DNA of 18,765 nt from Benthortus sp964440495 (GCA_964440495.1 CAYTSD010000025.1:1-18765), one strand, 5' to 3'. Shown: positions 1-7,204, counted from the first letter of the stretch. Numbers and translations: made by a program. Notes: generated from the letters alone by a model not told the origin.

Positions 1-84
1 CGAATCAATTACAGTCATGAGCTTAACCCCAGGTCTTGTGAGTTCTAAGGCCTCGAGATATATTTCCTCAAAACGCTTAATCAC
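1..84 (-). CDS. 5' end of a cut-off protein-coding gene, possibly M24 peptidase-like
   Basis: A reverse-strand frame starts with GTG at 84 and stays open to the window edge (28 codons). An in-frame TAA stop lies one codon upstream of the GTG, so the start cannot be further out. An AAGGAG ribosome-binding sequence sits about 11 bases before the GTG. The peptide begins MIKRFEEIYLEALEL and continues TRPGVKLMTVIDS. A helix followed by an (R/K)PG segment resembles the region entering the pita-bread fold of M24 aminopeptidases, but 28 residues cannot settle the family. The gene lies downstream of the OsmC gene on the same strand with a 123-base AT-rich gap, so it may have its own promoter. The coding call is moderate and the family only a suggestion. 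Confidence 0.45.
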   Translation of the reverse strand, partial: MIKRFEEIYLEALELTRPGVKLMTVIDS

Positions 85-207
85 TCTTTAACCTGCTCCT
101 TAGAACATTTTAAGGAAAACGCATAACACCGCTTTAGAAACTTCATTTTAGGTTTATTGAATAATAACGAATCTAAGTATCTTGATAATAAATAATGAGG
201 AAGCTGT

Positions 208-618
208 TTAAGGCTTCTTGGCAACGATGTTCCATGTGGATTTGATGCCTGCGTTTTGGAAGATTATTCCAACGGGGCATAGGTCGAGTGTGAGTTTAAG
301 AGCCGTTTCGACAGCTTTCTGGTCAGCATCTGTTATAACCTCAACATTCCCCTTTACTTCCGTGATTGTTTTCTCCCCCTTCTCTGCTTCTAGCTCAACC
401 TTCATCCCCTTTATGTCAAGATGCCTCTTCTCTGCGACAATTTTGTAGATGGTAGTCACGCATCCTGCGAGAGCCATGACAGCAAACTCTAAAGCGGTTG
501 CCCCCGTATCCTCGCCATTCTGATCCGGAGGTAAATCCATTACGACGCTGTGTCCACGGAGGTTATCTACGACACTTCGATACCCGCTTATCCATATGGA
601 GCGAGCCTTCATCGGCAT
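208..618 (-). CDS. OsmC/Ohr-family thiol protein
   Basis: A 136-residue protein of typical OsmC-family length, probably cytosolic. Family members reduce organic hydroperoxides with a pair of cysteines, or act in related thiol and sulfur chemistry. The two expected cysteines are present: C53 in an ALAGC motif at the start of the long central helix and C114 in LCPVG. The acidic residue of the ATALEF segment (E44), before the first cysteine, is also there. The start at 618 gives MPMKAR; a second ATG at 612 is possible. A TATA box about 37 bases before the ATG predicts a leader of only about 10 bases. The gene follows the PLP enzyme on the same strand but has its own promoter. OsmC and Ohr subtypes cannot be separated here by eye. 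Confidence 0.88.
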   Translation of the reverse strand: MPMKARSIWISGYRSVVDNLRGHSVVMDLPPDQNGEDTGATALEFAVMALAGCVTTIYKIVAEKRHLDIKGMKVELEAEKGEKTITEVKGNVEVITDADQKAVETALKLTLDLCPVGIIFQNAGIKSTWNIVAKKP

Positions 619-644
619 GCTAGATGATTATTAATTCCATAATT

Positions 645-660
645 TTAGGATTATATATTG
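645..660 (-). promoter_or_regulatory. TATA box of the OsmC gene
   Basis: On the reverse strand AATATATAA (651-659) lies in an AT-rich gap, centred about 37 bases before the ATG at 618. An archaeal start site about 26 bases downstream would leave a leader near 10 bases, and no ribosome-binding site is seen. The box is seen directly; its use is inferred. Confidence 0.55.
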
Positions 661-707
661 ACCCAAGTTTATGCCATTCATCTACATAATTAGTTATTGA
701 TATGTTT

Positions 708-1856
708 CTATGAAATTTTGTTGAGGGCTTGGTCGAGGTCTTCAAGTATATCTTGTAGATCTTCGAGTCCTACTGAGAGTCTTAGCAGGTCTTCGGTTAT
801 TCCAAGTCTGTCTCGCTCCTCCTTTGAGAGCGTTGATGAGGCACTTATGACTGGGTAGGTTAGGAGGGACTCTGGGCCTCCCAGGCTTGGAGCTGGCTTG
901 ATAGTCTTTAGGCTGTTTAAAAGTCTTTCAACCTCGGTTTTCCCGCCCTTAACCCTAAAGCTTACGACTCCACCATATCCGCCCTTCAGGATCCTTGTAG
1001 CTGTCTTATGGTGTTCATCGTCGGGTAGTCCTGGGTAGTGGACTTGCTTTACCTTGGGATGGTCTTGGAGGAACTCGGCTACTGCCTGAGCGTTTTCACA
1101 GTGTCTCTTTACTCTGAGTTCGAGGGTTTTTAGCCCTCTTAGCAGCAGATAAGCCTCCATCGGAGCCATTATCGTTCCCAGTCTCCTCCTCCAGTCCCAG
1201 AGTTGTCTAATGGTTTCTTCATCGCTTGAGAGTGTTCCCGCGATTAGGTCGTTGTGGCCTGAGAGATACTTTGTGGCGCTGTGTAGAACTATTTTAGCGC
1301 CATCCTTGAGGGGCTTATAGAGGACTGGTGTGGCGAAGGTGTTGTCTACGACGAGTGTTACGCCTGCTTCCTCACAGCACTTAGCGAGGGATGGGACATC
1401 TATTACTCTTAGGAGGGGGTTTGTTATGGTCTCGACTAGGACGAGTTTTGTTGAGGGCTTAACAGCCTCGGCGAGCTTCTCCGCACTAGGCCAGGCTGTC
1501 TCAACCCTTACACCGAATTTCGAGAGGCTTCTAGCAAGTTGGAGGGTTGTGCCATAGGCTTCCATGGGGAGGAGTACCGTGTCACCCTTCTCTAGGTGTG
1601 AGAGATAGATTGCCGCTATCGCCGCCATCCCGCTCGAGAAGCAGAGAGAATCACCCGCAGACTCAAGCTTCGTGATGACATGCTCAACAGCTCTAACCGT
1701 CGGATTCTCCTCCCTCGAATACTTCAGGTCAACCCCCCTATCAGACTTTCTCGTCCACCCAGGCTGCTCAAACGGCGCGGAGAGATAGATAGCTGGAATG
1801 AAGACGCCTAGAGACCTGTCAAAATACCTATGGCCATGGATCGCATCGGTCTGCAG
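708..1856 (-). CDS. Cystathionine gamma-synthase-type PLP enzyme (Cys/Met metabolism family)
   Basis: A PLP-dependent trans-sulfuration enzyme of the cystathionine gamma-synthase/gamma-lyase/O-acylhomoserine sulfhydrylase family. Visible motifs are YSREENPTVRAVEH near the N-terminus, the phosphate-binding SSGMAA, VVDNTFATP with the PLP-ring aspartate (about D171), and SATKYLSGH with the Schiff-base lysine (about K196). The C-terminal domain contains SLGGPESLLTYP. The first ATG in frame (1628) is far inside the family domain; translation upstream continues with family sequence (TDAIHGHRYFDRSLGVFIPAIYLSAPF). From the in-frame TAA at 1903-1905 to 1628 there is no ATG, GTG or TTG. The CTG at 1854-1856 gives 382 residues, the usual family length, and lies just past the predicted transcription start. 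The start is therefore an inference. Substrate specificity cannot be told from motifs. Confidence 0.85.
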   Translation of the reverse strand: MQTDAIHGHRYFDRSLGVFIPAIYLSAPFEQPGWTRKSDRGVDLKYSREENPTVRAVEHVITKLESAGDSLCFSSGMAAIAAIYLSHLEKGDTVLLPMEAYGTTLQLARSLSKFGVRVETAWPSAEKLAEAVKPSTKLVLVETITNPLLRVIDVPSLAKCCEEAGVTLVVDNTFATPVLYKPLKDGAKIVLHSATKYLSGHNDLIAGTLSSDEETIRQLWDWRRRLGTIMAPMEAYLLLRGLKTLELRVKRHCENAQAVAEFLQDHPKVKQVHYPGLPDDEHHKTATRILKGGYGGVVSFRVKGGKTEVERLLNSLKTIKPAPSLGGPESLLTYPVISASSTLSKEERDRLGITEDLLRLSVGLEDLQDILEDLDQALNKIS

Positions 1857-1883
1857 TTCAGGTTGTAGGAGGGATAGGGCTAG

Positions 1884-1897
1884 ATTATATATTTTTC
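1884..1897 (-). promoter_or_regulatory. TATA box in the divergent gap, likely serving the PLP enzyme
   Basis: On the reverse strand GAAAAATATATAAT is a strong archaeal TATA box. It predicts transcription starting near 1863, about 7 bases before the CTG proposed as the start of the PLP enzyme. The core TATATA is nearly symmetrical and is the only such box in the gap, so it may also drive the forward gene at 1921. Confidence 0.55.
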
Positions 1898-1920
1898 TCG
1901 ATTAAGGGAGGGGAGGAAAG

Positions 1921-2145
1921 ATGAGGAAGATGGAGAGGGTTCGCAAGGTCTTGAAGGAAGGGTTGAGAGAGATTGAGGAGAGGCTGCGAATGCTCTCAGA
2001 GAGGTATTTGAGGGGAGAGATAGGGTTTGAAGAATATTTGGAGGAGAGGGTTAGGCTTGAACTCCTCCGTGAGGAGAAGGTTGAAGAGAATCTTGAGAGG
2101 CTCTTCAGAGGCTATTCCCCGAAGAGGGGGACGCGGCCCAAGTAG
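1921..2145 (+). CDS. Small charged helical protein, SHOCT-like
   Basis: A 74-residue protein, about half Glu/Arg/Lys, predicted almost wholly helical with heptad-like Leu spacing over residues 5-65. The stretch RYLRGEIGFEEYLEER (about 28-43) resembles the short SHOCT-type motif (hydrophobic, then G-x-I-x-x-x-E-[FY]), often found at protein C-termini and in small oligomeric proteins. A strong purine-rich ribosome-binding site (GGGAGGGGAGG) lies 4-5 bases before the ATG, supporting translation. It is divergent from the PLP enzyme, and its last 34 bases overlap the end of apgM in convergent orientation. No signal peptide or membrane segment. Function unknown; the gene call rests on the ribosome-binding site and plausible protein composition. 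Confidence 0.6.
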   Translation: MRKMERVRKVLKEGLREIEERLRMLSERYLRGEIGFEEYLEERVRLELLREEKVEENLERLFRGYSPKRGTRPK

Positions 2146-3353
2146 TTCATGAGAATTCTCATCAAGTCCACTCCCCGGATTCTGCCGATACCTCCCTGAG
2201 CACAGGAAATCTCATCAAATCTATCGACCTTATCCTTTCTAACCCCGGGGCCTGCTATTGCTAGTGGGACTGGGTCTCCCCTATGCTCACCTACCTCACA
2301 GGGCGTTGTATGGTCTCCTGTTATGGCTATATAGTATCCGCTTGAGAAGACCTCCTCGACGAGGGGCTTAAGCTCCCTAGAGATCCACTCGATCACCTCC
2401 ACCTTCCTACGTGGATTCCTGTCATGGGAGACCGTGTCGGTGGCCTTTACGTGGAGGAAGACGTAGTCGTAGCTTCTCAAAGCCTTGATGGCTGCCTGAA
2501 CCTTCCCCCTCAGGTTAGTGTTCACGGTTCCTGTCGCGCCTTCAACCTCTATTAGCTCGAATCCGACGGCCTTAGCGACACCCTTGTAAAGCGCTCCACC
2601 GGCTATCGCAGCCGCCTTAATCCTCCAGCGTTCACCTATAGGCTTGATCTCGGGAAGTGTCCCAGCTCCACGTGTCAGGACGGTGTTTGCGGATGGAAGC
2701 CCCTTCTCAAGACGCTTCTCATTTAATGGATGGGAGGTAAGTATCTTGGAAGCCTTCTCCAAGAACTCGTTTAGCGCCTTGGCCGTCCGCTCAGCCTCAG
2801 GCGTAGCTTCCAGAGGTCTCGGTTTAGGAGGCTTCACACCCACCTTATGGAGGTCAACGTCTGAAACCTTTCTCGACAAACCCTCGCCCCTGAGGACGAG
2901 GACTCCCCTATGCTCGGCGGAGGGGATGAACACCGCCTCAACGCCGTCGACGCTCTCTATCCTAATATCCTTCAAGGCATCGGCCAGAATCCTCGCCTCC
3001 TCACTACTTATCCTCCCAGCCCTCCTATCGACGACAACACCCTCCTCATTCAGGGTTGCAAGATTGCATCTAAAGGCGACATCACCAGGCTTTAGGTCGA
3101 AGCCTACCCCGAGAGCCTCAAACGCCCCTCTACCAGAGTAAACCTTCTCAGGATCATATCCGAAGAGGGCTAGGTGAGCTGTATCGCTTCCAGGAGGCTG
3201 ACCAGGCGCTATGACATCCATTATCCCGCAGGCCCCCCTATCAGCTATAGAGTCCATGGTTCCAGCGCTCGCAGCTTGGAGAGGGGTTAGACCGTCGAGA
3301 GACTTAACAGGTCTATCACCAAGCCCATCACATACTATGAGAACCGCCTTCAT
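2112..3353 (-). CDS. apgM: 2,3-bisphosphoglycerate-independent phosphoglycerate mutase, archaeal type
   Basis: Interconverts 3- and 2-phosphoglycerate in glycolysis and gluconeogenesis, in the cytosol. It belongs to the alkaline phosphatase superfamily and needs two divalent metal ions. The 413 residues match the archaeal ApgM length. Seen: metal ligand D9 in VLIVCDGLGDRP; phosphorylated nucleophile S56 in PPGSDTAHLALFGYDP; VYSGRGAFEALG (71-82); HVKATDTVSHD with D306 and H310; TGDHTTPCEVGEHRGDPVP with D347, H348 and H357. All main metal and phosphate ligands are present. The ATG at 3353 gives the family-typical MKAVLIVCDG. AGGAG abuts the ATG, too close for normal Shine-Dalgarno use, while a TATA box about 28 bases upstream implies a leaderless transcript. 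Confidence 0.95.
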   Translation of the reverse strand: MKAVLIVCDGLGDRPVKSLDGLTPLQAASAGTMDSIADRGACGIMDVIAPGQPPGSDTAHLALFGYDPEKVYSGRGAFEALGVGFDLKPGDVAFRCNLATLNEEGVVVDRRAGRISSEEARILADALKDIRIESVDGVEAVFIPSAEHRGVLVLRGEGLSRKVSDVDLHKVGVKPPKPRPLEATPEAERTAKALNEFLEKASKILTSHPLNEKRLEKGLPSANTVLTRGAGTLPEIKPIGERWRIKAAAIAGGALYKGVAKAVGFELIEVEGATGTVNTNLRGKVQAAIKALRSYDYVFLHVKATDTVSHDRNPRRKVEVIEWISRELKPLVEEVFSSGYYIAITGDHTTPCEVGEHRGDPVPLAIAGPGVRKDKVDRFDEISCAQGGIGRIRGVDLMRILMNYLGRVPLFGE

Positions 3354-3374
3354 CTCCTAAAACAAGGTCTAGAG

Positions 3375-3387
3375 GCATAAAATAAAG
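3375..3387 (-). promoter_or_regulatory. TATA box of apgM
   Basis: Reverse-strand CTTTATTTTATG is centred about 28 bases before the apgM ATG, placing the transcription start at or just before the start codon. It lies in a 63-base divergent gap with the forward membrane-protein gene. The same AT-rich stretch (3384-3400) must hold the forward promoter, probably AAAGTTAAAAATTTTAA. Confidence 0.45.
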
Positions 3388-3416
3388 TTAAAAATTTTAA
3401 TTCTATACTAAATCAT

Positions 3417-4757
3417 TTGAAGGCGTTGTTGACGGAGGGTCTTCAGCGAAGCCTATTCAAGACGTTGATGATACTTGAGATAACGTTTGCTGGAATATAC
3501 TTAGCCTTCACTAGAGGACTCTTCATAATCTACTTAGTCTCCATAGGATTTAAGGTAGACTACATCTCAACAATAGTTCTGGCTTCAACCGTTGCGGCTA
3601 CAATAGTCTCAATCTTTCTTTACAAGTTCCCTGGATTCATTGTCAGAAAAGTTAAGGCAAAGTATCTGATATTTCACGCCGCTGAGAGAATTCTATGGAT
3701 ACCTATGGTTTTGTCACCTAACCCAATTCTAATAACGTTATCTTATACTGGGGTGAGTGTAGCGTCAACTCTTGTAGGCTCCTTCACGAATCTAGCGATT
3801 TACGGCTCCCTAGACGAGATGGGTGTAAGAGACCTAATGTCGAAGAGAAACGCGGTCTTCAACGTGACGAGTATTCTAGGATTTGCCGCAGCCATGGGTT
3901 TGATGGCCTTTCTCCCCCCTGAGGAGAAGTTCCTAATAATCTTCCTCACAGGCTCTTCAGTTGGGTTACTCTCAACAGTCATGGTCTGGCTTGTGAAGCT
4001 GGGTCACTTGGAAGGAGCCGAGATTCCCTCAGGAGCCGAGAAGCCTGAGCAGGTCTTCTCAACCTCATCATTTCTCTCAGCAATCCTAATATCAGGAAAC
4101 CTCCTCGGACTTTTCTGGATACCCTACCTAATGGATGTCTTGAAGGCTCCAGACTATATGGCCGTTGGAATAAACCTCGCAACGACGATTTCAAGCATAT
4201 TCGCATCGATACTATGGGCTAAGAGGTCTCTTAAGACTTTCAGGGTGGCTCTCGGGCTAACGGTTCTTACACCCGCCTCAGCCCTCCTAATCCCTCTACC
4301 CATAGCCCATCTAGGGATAGCTGCTCTAAACGGGATAACCTATACTGGAGCAAACTTTCTCGGAAGCTTCCTCTTAGCCCGCTACAATGCGTGGTATGGT
4401 GCGGTGCGTTCAAGCATAGTTCTAGCAATCATCTCCAACGTTTCTCAGCTTCTCGCCACACCCTTCGGAATGATTCTAGGAGGAAACTACACGCTTCTCT
4501 TCATATCAACTATAGCCATCATAATTCTAGCGAATATACTGGCTTTTCTAACAATTCCCGAAGTAGCCTTCGTCCCAGAGCATATCGCACGCACATACTC
4601 CTACATCCTCTACAGTAACAGTTTAATGGGTTATAGTATCGCAATTCAGACAACAAGGGAAACAATACTCCTAACACTCAGGCTTCTCGCACTCGCCCTG
4701 GTGTTCATAATCCTATATATCGCCTATAGATTCGTGTTCTTTCTAGCGAGCTTATAA
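3417..4757 (+). CDS. Twelve-helix MFS-like membrane transporter
   Basis: A 446-residue integral membrane protein with about 12 hydrophobic helices in two halves. The halves are separated by a polar loop around residues 198-216 (rich in Gly, Glu, Pro), the plan of the major facilitator superfamily. Loops carry positive clusters such as FIVRKVKAKY and WAKRSLKTFR, consistent with the cytoplasmic face. I do not see the classic GxxxDxxGRR loop motif, so the subfamily and substrate are unknown. Translation starts at a TTG (3417); no ATG or GTG lies in frame just upstream, and TTGs at 3426 and 3429 are alternatives. Divergent from apgM and followed 30 bases later by another membrane gene with its own TATA box. 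Confidence 0.75.
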   Translation: MKALLTEGLQRSLFKTLMILEITFAGIYLAFTRGLFIIYLVSIGFKVDYISTIVLASTVAATIVSIFLYKFPGFIVRKVKAKYLIFHAAERILWIPMVLSPNPILITLSYTGVSVASTLVGSFTNLAIYGSLDEMGVRDLMSKRNAVFNVTSILGFAAAMGLMAFLPPEEKFLIIFLTGSSVGLLSTVMVWLVKLGHLEGAEIPSGAEKPEQVFSTSSFLSAILISGNLLGLFWIPYLMDVLKAPDYMAVGINLATTISSIFASILWAKRSLKTFRVALGLTVLTPASALLIPLPIAHLGIAALNGITYTGANFLGSFLLARYNAWYGAVRSSIVLAIISNVSQLLATPFGMILGGNYTLLFISTIAIIILANILAFLTIPEVAFVPEHIARTYSYILYSNSLMGYSIAIQTTRETILLTLRLLALALVFIILYIAYRFVFFLASL

Positions 4758-4766
4758 TTAAATAGG
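4751..4766 (+). promoter_or_regulatory. TATA box of the 4788 membrane gene
   Basis: CTTATAATTAAATAGG overlaps the stop of the upstream transporter gene and is centred about 30 bases before the ATG at 4788. No ribosome-binding sequence precedes that ATG, consistent with a leaderless message. Confidence 0.5.
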
Positions 4767-4787
4767 TCTATGCTAACCTGCTGATAG

Positions 4788-5417
4788 ATGATTGGAGTAG
4801 AGGAGCCGATTCTGGGAGAATTCCTGAAAGTAATGTTTGGAGAGATAGCGGATTTAGTGCCTAAGCTCATTATGGGGATAATAGTTATTGTGGTAGCTTT
4901 CGTGATCCTGAGAATACTTAGCTTAGTTGTTAGGAAGGTTTTATCGTTTGCAGATGTTGATGGAATGATTAGGAAGTATACTGGGATTGAGCTTCCCATA
5001 TCCTTTAACGGGATAGTTATGGCTCTCCTATACATCGGGATAAGCCTCGCGGTAATCTATGGTTTAATCAACATATTTCTTGGAAAGGAGTACATCGAGC
5101 TTGCGAACTCTCTAATAATCTACGGTGCGAGAATAATCAGCGTCGTCATAATTACTCTGCTTCTCTTCACAGCCTTCTCGGCAATCATAGAGAGAATAAA
5201 GGTTGAGAGCAGGCTTAAGGGATACCTGTTCTTCGTTATGATGCTTCTCCTCACAGCCATGCTCATCGACGTGACGGCGTTAAGCGACCCCGTTAAGCAC
5301 GCACTCTACACAGGGCTCGCCATCGGGATAGGGGCCTCGCTCTCGGTCTTCGCAGTCTGGTTCTTCTTCCACGAATACTTCGATAAACTTTTGGAAGCCA
5401 AGAAGAGGAGGAAGTAA
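4788..5417 (+). CDS. Small membrane protein resembling the transmembrane part of MscS-type channels
   Basis: A 209-residue protein with about five membrane segments (roughly residues 18-45, 70-97, 110-137, 142-163, 168-196) and a basic C-terminal tail ending KKRRK. The first segment, PKLIMGIIVIVVAFVILRIL followed by SLVVRKVL, resembles the conserved TM-helix repeat of MscS-like mechanosensitive channel families. The next segment DVDGMIRKYTGIELP fits the amphipathic linker of that repeat (usually K.L....l.....). The soluble beta domain and pore helix of MscS are absent, so it may be a channel fragment, a regulator or an unrelated transporter. It follows the MFS-like gene by 30 bases and precedes radA by 60, with promoters in both gaps. 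The family placement is tentative. Confidence 0.65.
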   Translation: MIGVEEPILGEFLKVMFGEIADLVPKLIMGIIVIVVAFVILRILSLVVRKVLSFADVDGMIRKYTGIELPISFNGIVMALLYIGISLAVIYGLINIFLGKEYIELANSLIIYGARIISVVIITLLLFTAFSAIIERIKVESRLKGYLFFVMMLLLTAMLIDVTALSDPVKHALYTGLAIGIGASLSVFAVWFFFHEYFDKLLEAKKRRK

Positions 5418-5440
5418 CCGCATTTTCAGACCCCCCACTT

Positions 5441-5452
5441 TCACTTAAATAC
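5441..5452 (+). promoter_or_regulatory. TATA box of radA
   Basis: TCACTTAAATAC (core CTTAAATA, 5444-5451) is centred about 30 bases before the radA ATG. No ribosome-binding site lies before the ATG, so the message is probably leaderless or nearly so. The preceding bases are a C-rich run, not an obvious TFB element. Confidence 0.5.
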
Positions 5453-5477
5453 TCGGAGCACAGTTCTCCAAGTAGAG

Positions 5478-6491
5478 ATGAGCCCGAGGGGGAGACCTCC
5501 ACGCCGCACCTCCACACAGGTAGAGGAGCATAAAACCTACCTAAGGCTGGAAGACCTACCGTCGGTTGGAAACGCTACAGCAGCCAAGCTACGTGAAATA
5601 GGGTACTCGACGATCGAGTCTCTAGCCACGGCGACTATCTCGGAGCTTGCCGCCGCTGGGATAGGTGAGAAGAGAGCCGCCGAGATAATTGCCGCCGCGA
5701 GGCAGGCCATCGAGACAAGCTGGGTCACCGCTAAGGAGCTTGCGGAGCTCAAGAAGAAGGTTGGTAGAATAACTACTGGGAGCAAGGCTCTCGACAGACT
5801 TCTCGGAGGGGGCGTTGAAACCCAGTCGATAACGGAGTTCTTCGGGGAGTATGGAAGCGGGAAGAGCCAGCTATGCCATCAACTCGCAGTCAATGTCCAG
5901 CTCCCAGCTGAGCGCGGAGGACTCGATGGAGCAGCCCTATACATAGACACTGAGAACACCTTCCGAATCGAGAGAATAATCCAGATGGCTGAGCATGTTG
6001 GACTAGACCCCGACAAGGTGGCTGAAAGGATAATCTACGCCGAGGCATACAACAGCGACCACCAAGTTCTCCTACTAGAGAAGTCCGATAAAGTCATCAA
6101 GGAAAACAATGTCAGGCTGATAATAGTAGATTCACTTACATCGCATTTCAGAAGCGAGTATGTTGGGAGACAGAATCTCCCCGAACGCCAGCAGAAGCTG
6201 AACAAGCATATGCATAAGCTTTTAAAGCTTGCGAGGGCATTTAACGCCGCCGCCGTGGTGACGAACCAGGTTATGGCTAGGCCTGACGAGTTCTTCAGCC
6301 CCATGGCCGTCCTACCCGTCGGAGGACACATCGTCGGACACACAAGCCATACACGGATCTATCTGAGAAAGGCTGCTGGAAAGAATGTTAGGATAGCTAG
6401 ACTCGTCTCAAGTCCGTATCTCCCCGAAGGTGAAGCTATATTCAAGATAACTGAGAACGGTATCGAGGACTTGGAGGAAGGGGAGCGTTGA
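5478..6491 (+). CDS. radA: DNA repair and recombination protein RadA
   Basis: The archaeal RecA/Rad51 recombinase; it forms filaments on single-stranded DNA and catalyses strand exchange using ATP. 337 residues, the usual length. An N-terminal helix-hairpin-helix domain (about 20-80; LEDLPSVGNATAAKLREIGY) is followed by the ATPase core: Walker A GEYGSGKS (123-130, K129), IDTENTF (156-162), Walker B LIIVDS (214-219), SHFRSEYVGR, QKLNKHMHKLL, the DNA-binding loop region VTNQVMARPD and VGGHIVGH, ending LPEGEAIFKITENGIED. The linker polymerisation motif, F-x-x-A in well-known RadA proteins, appears here as W82-V-T-A85. Walker A ends in Ser where Thr is more common. The ATG is the only start with a sensible TATA distance. 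Its stop overlaps the next gene by four bases. Confidence 0.97.
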   Translation: MSPRGRPPRRTSTQVEEHKTYLRLEDLPSVGNATAAKLREIGYSTIESLATATISELAAAGIGEKRAAEIIAAARQAIETSWVTAKELAELKKKVGRITTGSKALDRLLGGGVETQSITEFFGEYGSGKSQLCHQLAVNVQLPAERGGLDGAALYIDTENTFRIERIIQMAEHVGLDPDKVAERIIYAEAYNSDHQVLLLEKSDKVIKENNVRLIIVDSLTSHFRSEYVGRQNLPERQQKLNKHMHKLLKLARAFNAAAVVTNQVMARPDEFFSPMAVLPVGGHIVGHTSHTRIYLRKAAGKNVRIARLVSSPYLPEGEAIFKITENGIEDLEEGER

Positions 6492-6886
6492 GTGAGGTCA
6501 GTAAACGGACTGTCAAGAAGTTTTTCAAGCTACTGTTCTCCGGGAAGCTGAGCGAGGCCGAGAGAACACTTCAAAGAATAAAGAAGAGATACAAGCTCGG
6601 AGACGATGATGGATACTATATGGCGCTCTACGGAATCTACTACACCTACATAAACGATGATAGAGACTCCTACATATTCAAGCTCTGGGAGAGATTCCTA
6701 AACAATGAGGGCAAACGCTCTCTATCGAAGTCATTTAGGGAGCTTCTAAAGACGATGTATCAGCCTCCTGAAAAGTTTCTCAAAGCATGGCTAGACCTGA
6801 TAGGATTCATCGATGAGCTCCCAGTGCCCCATAAAATCAAGAAGGAGATGGAGGCTAAACAGCGAGCGGTTGCTCAAGCAAGTTGA
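6488..6886 (+). CDS. Hypothetical helical protein translationally coupled to radA
   Basis: A 132-residue basic, mostly helical soluble protein with no cysteine and no membrane segment. It starts with TTG at 6488, overlapping the radA stop (TTGA). A strong purine-rich site, GGAGGAAGGGGAG, lies in the end of radA, so coupled translation is likely. Residues 1-50 (VKKFFKLLFSGKLSEAERTL...) and the Tyr-rich stretch GYYMALYGIYYTYI (about 40-53) look like a pair of TPR-like helices. The second half contains LWERFLNN, SFRELLKTMY and WLDLIGFIDELPVPHKIKKE. I do not recognise a family. Position suggests a role linked to recombination or repair, by inference only. The last 32 bases overlap the converging gene at 6855. 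Confidence 0.75.
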   Translation: MSEVSKRTVKKFFKLLFSGKLSEAERTLQRIKKRYKLGDDDGYYMALYGIYYTYINDDRDSYIFKLWERFLNNEGKRSLSKSFRELLKTMYQPPEKFLKAWLDLIGFIDELPVPHKIKKEMEAKQRAVAQAS

Positions 6887-7172
6887 AGGCCATAATCCAG
6901 GAGAGAAGCCATACGGCGGCATAGGTTCCAGAGCCTGAGAGATAAAGTTTCCTACCGAGTTCAGCCCTTTTCTCCGGAGAGAGGAGAGAACGTATAACTA
7001 TCGCTGAGACAATGTATGCTAATGCTGCGATTATTATCGCGATTATGGAGGTCTGTTTATAGAGTTTCAAAACCTCTGTGAGAACCCCCATTAGGATACC
7101 ACCTAGAAACCTTCCCCAGTAAAGCTTGTCTTCAAGCTTCACCTCAGCTGCACCGGGAGCCTTGTAATTCAT
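6855..7172 (-). CDS. Small three-helix membrane protein
   Basis: A 105-residue membrane protein with three predicted helices: about 22-38 (WGRFLGGILMGVLTEVL region), 41-64 (TSIIAIIIAALAYIVSAIVI) and 82-99 (GTYAAVWLLSWIMAFNLL). The segment KLYLSGSGTYAAVWLLSW, with a basic patch before it (SPEKRAELGRK), recalls small archaeal membrane proteins of unknown function ending in a G-x-G-T-[YF] helix, but I cannot name the family. The ATG at 7172 lies 27 bases from a clear TATA box with no ribosome-binding site, fitting a leaderless transcript. It is divergent from rqcH, and its 3' end overlaps the radA-coupled gene by 32 bases. Confidence 0.7.
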   Translation of the reverse strand: MNYKAPGAAEVKLEDKLYWGRFLGGILMGVLTEVLKLYKQTSIIAIIIAALAYIVSAIVIRSLLSPEKRAELGRKLYLSGSGTYAAVWLLSWIMAFNLLEQPLAV

Positions 7173-7192
7173 GAATCCTAGGCTGAGGAGTT

Positions 7193-7204
7193 AATCATAT
7201 ATGT
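7193..7204 (-). promoter_or_regulatory. TATA box of the 7172 membrane gene
   Basis: Reverse-strand ACATATATGATT is centred about 27 bases before the ATG at 7172, the spacing expected for a leaderless archaeal message. The preceding CCGAAA is a plausible TFB recognition element. Confidence 0.55.

Noticed and set aside
1628..1630. ATG at 1628 as the start of the PLP enzyme
   Set aside because: It lies inside the SSGMAA phosphate-binding motif, and clear family sequence precedes it in frame.
2644..3141. A 165-codon open frame antisense to apgM
   Set aside because: It lies wholly within a confident apgM gene, is Ser/Arg/Pro-rich, and shows no ribosome-binding site or recognisable motif; it is a shadow of the real frame.
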